DNA of 11,781 bases from CAYHOI01 sp964358175 (GTDB lineage Bacteria; Margulisbacteria; Riflemargulisbacteria; GWF2-35-9): assembly GCA_964358175.1 (NCBI GenBank), contig CAYHOI010000061.1:1-11781 (forward strand), given 5' to 3'. The translations under genes were made by a program, and so were the position numbers. This document shows positions 7,228 through 11,781 of the stretch, one piece after another; the first letter of the stretch is position 1; each line of letters opens with the position of its first letter. The notes below the pieces were generated by a model. That model made no database searches, was not told the origin of the DNA, and worked only from the letters and a program-made list of their open reading frames with translations.

Positions 7228-7237
7228 AGTATATATC
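7204..7237 (-). repeat. hairpin repeat, copy C
   Basis: On the minus strand it has the head GATATATACT, then AAAACCGAAA-TGG-TTTCCGGTTTT. It is in the same orientation as copy B and inverted to A. Its hairpin arms are ten pairs with one bulged base, so this copy doubles as the terminator hairpin behind the FMN transferase gene, and its head supplies the -10 box of the following promoter candidate. Confidence 0.66.
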
Positions 7238-7255
7238 TTTTTTCTGAGAGTTCAA
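7228..7255 (-). promoter_or_regulatory. candidate promoter of the barrel / FMN-binding protein operon
   Basis: On the minus strand, TTGAAC (7255-7250, four of six) and TATACT (7233-7228, five of six) are 16 bp apart. The predicted transcript would start at or inside the copy C hairpin and carry a leader of about 165 nt that includes copies B and A before the barrel gene. The remainder of 7059-7261 holds no gene. Confidence 0.42.
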
Positions 7256-7261
7256 CCAATA

Positions 7262-8287
7262 TTAGTGAGAAGCATTCTTTTTGAGTTCATCAGAGTAATG
7301 GATCCTCTCTTGTTCATCCACCACCAGGCCAGCTATATGGGGGAGGGAATTGATAAAGCGAAGACCCTTCTCTGAGCCCATGACAACGACGGCACTGGAC
7401 AGACCTGCTCCGACGAAAGGATCAGCGCAAATAAGGGTGGAAGCAATCAGTCCCCATGCGGGATATCCTGTTTTTGGATTGAAAATATGAAAATAGCGTT
7501 TGCCACCGGACATAAAGTAGCGCTCGTAGTCACCCGAAGAATAAATCACCTGATCCGACGCCTGGACTTCACCGATGACGCCCTCGCCACGAGGATTGCG
7601 TATGCCGATTCGCCATGGGCGGTGTACAGGGCTGAGCCCCATCGCGTAAATATCGCCGCCCGCATCGATCAGGGCATTCTTAATATGGTGCTCTCTAAGA
7701 ATTCGAGCCGCCTCAGACAAGGCATATCCCTTGGTAATGCCTCCCAAATCAATCTCAACGTGAGGATCGGTCTTGGTGAGTACATTTCCCGATAAGACGA
7801 GATATTTTTTATAGCCCACAGAGTGAAGTAGCGTATGGATCTCATCGGGTGATGGAACGCGAAACTCCCTGGAATAAAACCCAAAAGCGTTGACCAAGGG
7901 GCCAACCGTAATATCAAAAGCCCCCTTCGTTAAGTCGCTGATGACGAAGGATTGGCGAATTACCGCAATCACTTCGGGATCGGTGATAGGTGTTCCTTCC
8001 CGATTGAACCGGTTGAGGACGCTGTTTACATTGATAATGCTGAATTTTTCGTCGATTTCGCGCTCACGTGCGAATACCGCGTTGATAGCCACAAGAACAT
8101 TCTTGCCCCCCGGAACGGTAACCGTCCACAGGGTATCCATCATGATTTCAGATCGCTTTTGAAATGGGGGGCGATAGAGAATGTGAAGCAAGATTGTCGT
8201 GACGATAATGACAAAAATAATTCCCAGTATCACTCTAATTCGCCGAGTGGAAGCTTTTGAAAGGGGCATCGGGCGAGAGCGTATCAT
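7262..8287 (-). CDS. apbE: FAD:protein FMN transferase (ApbE family), membrane-anchored, with altered metal site
   Basis: Transfers FMN from FAD to a Thr of exported flavoproteins, a Mg-dependent extracytoplasmic reaction. The 341 residues contain an N-terminal transmembrane anchor (about 18-37) in place of a lipobox. Family motifs follow: TKGAFDITVGPL (120-131), EIDLGGITKGYA (178-189), ALIDAGGDI (205-213), SSGDYERYF (250-258) and HIFNPKTGYPA (267-277). The usual DALSTA motif, whose Asp and Thr bind Mg, reads AGLSSA here (294-299), so Asp becomes Ala294 and Thr becomes Ser298. The start overlaps the Gx-EcfT stop by ATGA, which implies coupled translation. The likely substrate is the FMN-binding protein at 4055-4600, which has the matching GAT motif. 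Assignment to the family is firm; catalytic competence is less certain because of the motif change. Confidence 0.91.
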   Translation of the reverse strand: MIRSRPMPLSKASTRRIRVILGIIFVIIVTTILLHILYRPPFQKRSEIMMDTLWTVTVPGGKNVLVAINAVFAREREIDEKFSIINVNSVLNRFNREGTPITDPEVIAVIRQSFVISDLTKGAFDITVGPLVNAFGFYSREFRVPSPDEIHTLLHSVGYKKYLVLSGNVLTKTDPHVEIDLGGITKGYALSEAARILREHHIKNALIDAGGDIYAMGLSPVHRPWRIGIRNPRGEGVIGEVQASDQVIYSSGDYERYFMSGGKRYFHIFNPKTGYPAWGLIASTLICADPFVGAGLSSAVVVMGSEKGLRFINSLPHIAGLVVDEQERIHYSDELKKNASH

Positions 8288-9546
8288 TGCCGTTTTTTCA
8301 TGTCAATAAAATTGTCTTCCGGCTCTACTGCCAGTACAATCTCTTCTCGAAGCTCATCCTCGGGGGGATGCATTGTTTTTAGGATTAACGCAGACAGTGA
8401 GCTGGCGATATGAGGAAGTGTATGCAAGTGGCGAGTGGAAGTCCTGACGAGCGTAAAGGCTTGATCCATGAAGGAGGGGATGAGGAGCCAGGACATCATG
8501 AGGATTCGCGAAAACCGGCTGGGAGAAAATCTCGCAATCCGAAAGGGACTTAGGAGTCGGCTAAGGTGTGAGGCCAATTCCTCAGGAGGTGTTGTGAGTC
8601 CCACGAGATTAGAATTCAAAAGCAGGATGAGTAGGCGTGTGACAAACAGAAGTCCACTTCTTAGTCCCTCGGAAGTCACAATTATTCCGACAAATTGAAA
8701 CAATGGGCTTCCTTGAGGAGTGAAGACGATTTGCAACAAAAACAGGGTCAGCAGGAAGAATCCCATCTTTCGTACGCCCAGCCACACCTTCTGGATGGAG
8801 ATTTTGCCGACGGCTACGAGAGCGAGGGTAAAGAGGAGAATGCCGGAATAAAGCTGAAGGTTTTCGAAAAAGAGAACCAACAACGCAACGAAGCAGACAT
8901 ACATGATTTTTAGGGCAGGGTTAATACGAGATAAAATGGAGAATTCTTGATGTTTTTGAGGGGCAATTTTTGATCGAGCAAGCAGTTTCATCACTTCTTT
9001 GCGTCCAAGTTCAACGTGGCTTTGATCCAGATCCTTGCATATTTGCCGGGCGAGGAGCCCTGTGATGATGCCCGTGGCCAATGCGGCGAGCATAAGCCAT
9101 GGGGTTAACCAAAATACCCCTGGATGTTTGACCAGCAGCAGATAAACCAGAAGGAGCTGTGTGAGTATATGGGTCAAAGCCCCCGCCATGCTTATGCCAA
9201 TGAGGCCAAATCTCAGAATATCTTGGCGAAGGGATAGATGAAAGAGAAGGCCCATCATAAGTGTGCTGGTGAGAGAGGCCGATAGACTTAGAATGAAGGT
9301 AGGGGAGAGGAATGTGCCAAACATTAAAGAACTGATAAGCACTCGCAGGATCGCTACTTCCAAGGCCGATCCCCAGCCCATTTGAAACAAGACCACGAGG
9401 GTGACCATATTCGCCAGCCCCAACCGGAGCCCCGGGAACGGATTCGGAAATAGTGATTCGATCATCTGGAACACACAAGCCCAGGCGACAAAGACGGCTA
9501 GCCTGTGCATGGTGTTTACCTGGGTTTTTTTGTGCTGATAGGTCAT
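8284..9546 (-). CDS. fused Gx transporter-like / EcfT (CbiQ-type) membrane protein
   Basis: A 420-residue inner-membrane protein with two parts. Residues about 14-170 match the Gx transporter family (COG4769, sometimes mislabelled heptaprenyl diphosphate synthase component I), an S-component-like bundle with PFPGLRLGLANM (37-48) and about five membrane segments. After a hydrophilic linker (171-200), residues about 205-395 match the EcfT/CbiQ energy-coupling transmembrane subunit, with TSEGLRSGLLFVTRLL and LTTPPEELASHL. The region where EcfT proteins carry an ATPase-coupling ARG-type motif reads TLVRTSTRHLH (365-375), so that motif is not evident. The gene overlaps both neighbours by ATGA. No ATP-binding cassette gene is in the window. 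It is inferred to help move or present flavin for ApbE. An internal start at Met13 is possible. Confidence 0.86.
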   Translation of the reverse strand: MTYQHKKTQVNTMHRLAVFVAWACVFQMIESLFPNPFPGLRLGLANMVTLVVLFQMGWGSALEVAILRVLISSLMFGTFLSPTFILSLSASLTSTLMMGLLFHLSLRQDILRFGLIGISMAGALTHILTQLLLVYLLLVKHPGVFWLTPWLMLAALATGIITGLLARQICKDLDQSHVELGRKEVMKLLARSKIAPQKHQEFSILSRINPALKIMYVCFVALLVLFFENLQLYSGILLFTLALVAVGKISIQKVWLGVRKMGFFLLTLFLLQIVFTPQGSPLFQFVGIIVTSEGLRSGLLFVTRLLILLLNSNLVGLTTPPEELASHLSRLLSPFRIARFSPSRFSRILMMSWLLIPSFMDQAFTLVRTSTRHLHTLPHIASSLSALILKTMHPPEDELREEIVLAVEPEDNFIDMKKRQ

Positions 9547-9923
9547 TTGTTAAGTGGAAGGGATATCTCTTCTTCTCTCTTTGAAACATCAATCTCAATT
9601 AGCACATGGTTCGGCACGCAGACGAGAGTCTGCCCTTGTTGACTGATCCAGCCCTGATGAGCGCAAATCTGCCGAGGACAGTCGGACCGACGAACATGAA
9701 CCCGACGATCCTTGATCTCGATCAACATTTTTCCCACCCTGATAGTCCTGGCGGTACGAAGGTCAGCTTGAAACAGGAGGAGATTGTTCTTGTAGATCAA
9801 GACCCATTGTCCCTGTTCGCGATGGAGTTGGTTCACAATCAACGCCCCAGCCAGCAAAAGAATACTCAACGCGAGGAGAATATCTTCCGTGAAAATCTTA
9901 TAGAGTTCAGCGTGACGCTTCAT
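9543..9923 (-). CDS. NusG domain II-containing membrane-anchored protein
   Basis: 126 residues: a short cytoplasmic N-terminus, one transmembrane helix (about 14-31), then an extracytoplasmic NusG domain II-like beta domain. The family signature is visible as DCPRQICAHQGWIS (81-94) followed by VCVPNHVLIEI, with Cys82, Cys87 and Cys102. Despite the name this is not the transcription factor NusG. Proteins of this family occur beside Gx transporter and ApbE genes, and the stop here overlaps the Gx-EcfT start (ATGA). Its role in the flavin module is unknown; the conserved cysteines could be redox active or bind a cofactor. No strong ribosome binding site precedes the ATG. The gap to the 122-codon gene upstream is 42 bp. 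Confidence 0.85.
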   Translation of the reverse strand: MKRHAELYKIFTEDILLALSILLLAGALIVNQLHREQGQWVLIYKNNLLLFQADLRTARTIRVGKMLIEIKDRRVHVRRSDCPRQICAHQGWISQQGQTLVCVPNHVLIEIDVSKREEEISLPLNK

Positions 9924-9965
9924 GGTGTGGCAATTGTCTCAAATCCAGGAAAATCTGCCTATGGG

Positions 9966-10334
9966 CTAGTCTCTTTGAATAAATTGCAGTATATTTTCTG
10001 AACCATCAGCTATGGGTTCTTCCACTTTCTTCGCAATTGATCCTTGCGGGGTAAGAGGAAGCGCCTTACAACGAGGACTGTTATCTAAAATAGCTTTCAT
10101 TCTCGGATCCATAGGGTGCTTTTTTAATGTTAGAATATAATCCTCGTGGATGTTCGATATCACTAGGTTAAGTCTTCTTTCTCTTTTCTCACTATAGATA
10201 AGACTTCTGCCTTTTCCAAAGATTCCCTTTATGAGGAAATTAAAGGCCACATTTTTATTTGTGTTCATAACGTTCAGCGTTGAAAAGAGCTCAAGCAAAA
10301 GCGGAATATTTTCTTCACTTATATTTTCAGCCAA
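9966..10334 (-). CDS. protein of unknown function (122 aa)
   Basis: I do not recognise this protein. The only open start near the beginning of the frame is TTG at 10334, behind GAGGAG, with a rather short spacing of about 3 nt; ATG at residue 23 is an alternative. There is no signal peptide or clear membrane span. The middle is basic (GKGRSLIYSEKRERRLN) and the C-terminal part contains DPRMKAILDNSPRCKALPL. It looks more AT-rich than the flavin genes. It lies 42 bp upstream of the NusG_II gene on the same strand and could be the first gene of that operon, or an unrelated or decayed gene. Confidence 0.45.
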   Translation of the reverse strand: MAENISEENIPLLLELFSTLNVMNTNKNVAFNFLIKGIFGKGRSLIYSEKRERRLNLVISNIHEDYILTLKKHPMDPRMKAILDNSPRCKALPLTPQGSIAKKVEEPIADGSENILQFIQRD

Positions 10335-10405
10335 AATCTCCTCATAGGGCGAAGATTAATACAATCATCGCTTATATTTAAGTTATCGTACCGGATTTTG
10401 AAAAG

Positions 10406-10426
10406 TTGCACCCACAATTGCACCCA
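10406..10426. repeat. two 9-bp direct repeats (TTGCACCCA) in the divergent intergenic region
   Basis: TTGCACCCA occurs at 10406-10414 and 10418-10426, a 12-bp period of about one helical turn, in the 195-bp gap between divergent genes. The spacing suits binding of a dimeric regulator on one face of the DNA. Nothing else of note is seen in 10335-10529 except a bulged hairpin near 10437-10462 and a promoter candidate. Confidence 0.4.
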
Positions 10427-10491
10427 ATCATAAAAAAAGATATCGCATTTTTTCGATCTTTCAGGTTGTTCCTCAGATTTTTTACGCCTCA

Positions 10492-10520
10492 TTCCCAAAA
10501 CCCGTTTATTCCCATAGAAT
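10492..10520 (+). promoter_or_regulatory. candidate promoter giving a near-leaderless GH57 mRNA
   Basis: TTCCCA (10492-10497, four of six) and TAGAAT (10515-10520, five of six) are 17 bp apart. Transcription would begin about 2-4 nt before the GTG start codon at 10530. No Shine-Dalgarno sequence is seen before that GTG, which fits a leaderless message, but the -35 match is weak. Confidence 0.3.
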
Positions 10521-10529
10521 AACCCTATA

Positions 10530-11781
10530 GTGCGATATCTAACGATTCACGGACATTTTTATCAGCCCCCACGCGAGAATCCATATTTGGAAAAGATCGA
10601 AACTCAAGAGAGCGCATTTCCTTATCATGACTGGAACACAAGGATCAATGATGAGTGCTATCGTCCGAATACATGCTCAAGAATCCTGACAGGTGAGGGA
10701 AGAATTCAAGATATTGTCAACAATTATGAATACATGAGCTTTAATTTTGGGCCGACGCTGCTGAATTGGCTTGCTCAAAATGATCAGGAAACCTATCACA
10801 AGATTATTGAGGCGGATCGGCTAAGCTGTGCGCGAAATAATGGACATGGAAATGCGATTGCCCAAGTCTACAGTCACATCATCATGCCATTGGCATCGTA
10901 TCGGGACAAAGTCACACAGATCCGTTGGGGGATTGATGATTTTCGCCGACACTTTGGCCGGGAGCCCGAGGGGATGTGGCTGGCCGAAACAGCTATCAAT
11001 CAAGAAACCGTTCACGCCTTGATTGAAAATGGCATCAAATTCACGGTATTGTCCCCTTTTCAAGCCGAAAAGACACGATTATTTTTCTCAAATACTTGGC
11101 AAAATGTGGAGGATGGCTCCATTGATCCCTCTCAGCCCTATCGCATCTTTCTTAATGATGATCCCACTCGCCACCTTGATGTTTTTTTCTATGACGCTCC
11201 GATTTCGACGGCGGTAAGCTTTGAACATCTTCTGCGGGATGCCAATGAGTTTGCGAAGCGTCTTTCACTTGCGGCGATGCCTAAAGAAGGCCGACCGACC
11301 CTTATTCATATTGCGACCGATGGAGAGAGTTATGGCCACCATGAGCCGTTTGGCGATATGTGCTTGGCGTATTTCTTTAAGCGATTGGCTGAAGAGTATC
11401 ATTTCCGTCTGATCAACTATGGGTATTTTCTTGAACTGTATTCCCCCGTGAGTGAGGTGGTTTTGAAGCGGGGATTGTCTGGAGAGGGAACGGCTTGGAG
11501 TTGTTCGCATGGGGTAGGGCGATGGAAGGAAGATTGTGGTTGCTCCACTCATGCGGGACATGGCTGGAATCAGCGGTGGCGGAAGCCCCTGCGAGAGGGA
11601 CTAAATGCGCTTCGGGATTTGCTTTGGGAAACCTATGTGACGCGGACGATGGATCTCTTTCATGATCCTGAAGCGACGAGACACGACTATTACCGTCTAT
11701 TTTCAGGCATTGTGAGTAGAGATGAATTTCTGGGAACTCATGCGCGCAGGAAAAACTTATCTGAAGCCGATCAGACCATGA
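10530..11781 (+). CDS. glycoside hydrolase family 57 protein (DUF3536-type), 5' part, truncated by window edge
   Basis: The reading frame runs 417 codons to the window end without a stop, so the gene is partial. GTG at 10530 is the only usable start, since an in-frame TAG lies at 10515. The protein begins (M)RYLTIHGHFYQPPREN, the first GH57 motif, followed by FPYHDWN. Later motifs are NNGHGNA, GMWLAETAI with the expected nucleophile Glu153, and HIATDGESYGHHEP with the expected acid/base Asp264, then GTAWSCSHGVGRW. GH57 enzymes act on alpha-glucans (amylase, branching or transglycosylase activities). The specific activity cannot be told, and members of this long subgroup carry a C-terminal DUF3536 domain that would lie beyond the window. 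No signal peptide is seen, so it is cytoplasmic, probably in glycogen metabolism. Confidence 0.9.
   Translation, partial: MRYLTIHGHFYQPPRENPYLEKIETQESAFPYHDWNTRINDECYRPNTCSRILTGEGRIQDIVNNYEYMSFNFGPTLLNWLAQNDQETYHKIIEADRLSCARNNGHGNAIAQVYSHIIMPLASYRDKVTQIRWGIDDFRRHFGREPEGMWLAETAINQETVHALIENGIKFTVLSPFQAEKTRLFFSNTWQNVEDGSIDPSQPYRIFLNDDPTRHLDVFFYDAPISTAVSFEHLLRDANEFAKRLSLAAMPKEGRPTLIHIATDGESYGHHEPFGDMCLAYFFKRLAEEYHFRLINYGYFLELYSPVSEVVLKRGLSGEGTAWSCSHGVGRWKEDCGCSTHAGHGWNQRWRKPLREGLNALRDLLWETYVTRTMDLFHDPEATRHDYYRLFSGIVSRDEFLGTHARRKNLSEADQTM

Noticed and set aside
7091..7237. CRISPR array
   Set aside because: There are only three imperfect copies, in mixed orientation, with irregular spacing and no cas genes.
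7059..7261. FMN riboswitch, considered because of the flavin context
   Set aside because: The conserved FMN riboswitch core sequences are not present on either strand; the region is explained better by hairpin repeats and a terminator.
9011..9598. 195-codon minus-strand frame overlapping the Gx-EcfT gene
   Set aside because: Alternative frame of a strongly supported membrane protein gene; the product is Ser/Pro/His/Arg-rich with no domain.
9606..10001. 131-codon plus-strand frame opposite the NusG_II gene
   Set aside because: Antisense to a gene with clear family motifs, and no ribosome binding site or recognisable product.
10406..10426. Attachment site of an integrated element
   Set aside because: No integrase, no second copy flanking a mobile region and no tRNA 3' end nearby.
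10378..10431. 17-codon minus-strand micro-ORF encoding MIGCNCGCN...
   Set aside because: The Cys-rich pattern comes simply from the two TTGCACCCA repeats; there is no convincing ribosome binding site.

Overview
The window comes from a Gram-negative bacterium. It encodes two proteins with signal peptides that end in the aromatic terminus typical of outer-membrane beta-barrels, plus a periplasmic FMN-binding protein. Base composition is moderate. The mix of a GH57 glycosidase, a BioD-like/DRTGG protein, ExoI and a NusG_II/Gx/ApbE flavin set would suit Nitrospirota or a deltaproteobacterial lineage, but taxonomy is a weak inference from gene content. There are no signs of phage, insertion sequences or CRISPR.

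Layout. The left end (1-1529, plus strand) has a good sigma70-type promoter, tRNA-Cys(GCA) with encoded CCA, mutY 25 bp downstream, and a 60-codon gene of unknown function. Nine minus-strand genes fill 1534-10334. In transcription order they are an unrecognised 122-codon gene, a NusG domain II membrane protein, a fused Gx-transporter/EcfT membrane protein, an ApbE-type FMN transferase, a 203-bp structured intergenic region, two tandem paralogous outer-membrane barrel proteins, a small exported FMN-binding protein, exonuclease I (sbcB), and a BioD-like P-loop/DRTGG protein. The right end (10530-11781, plus strand) is the 5' part of a GH57/DUF3536-type glycoside hydrolase cut by the window edge.

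How the genes may work together. The central minus-strand block looks like an extracytoplasmic flavinylation and electron-transfer module. ApbE attaches FMN to a Thr in a TGAT-type motif, and the FMN-binding protein carries exactly that motif. Gx, EcfT and NusG_II proteins are known companions of ApbE systems, and EcfT-type proteins have been implicated in moving flavin across the membrane. The two barrel proteins lie between ApbE and its likely target, which raises the possibility that the module reaches the outer membrane. ATGA overlaps and 0-20 bp gaps suggest two transcription units separated by the 7059-7261 region.

Points to look at first: three related hairpin repeats in 7091-7237 that overlap a terminator and a promoter; an ApbE in which the usual Mg-binding Asp aligns with Ala294; a Gx-EcfT fusion without the usual ARG coupling motif and without an ATPase gene nearby; and a MutY whose C-terminal domain has a complete Nudix box.
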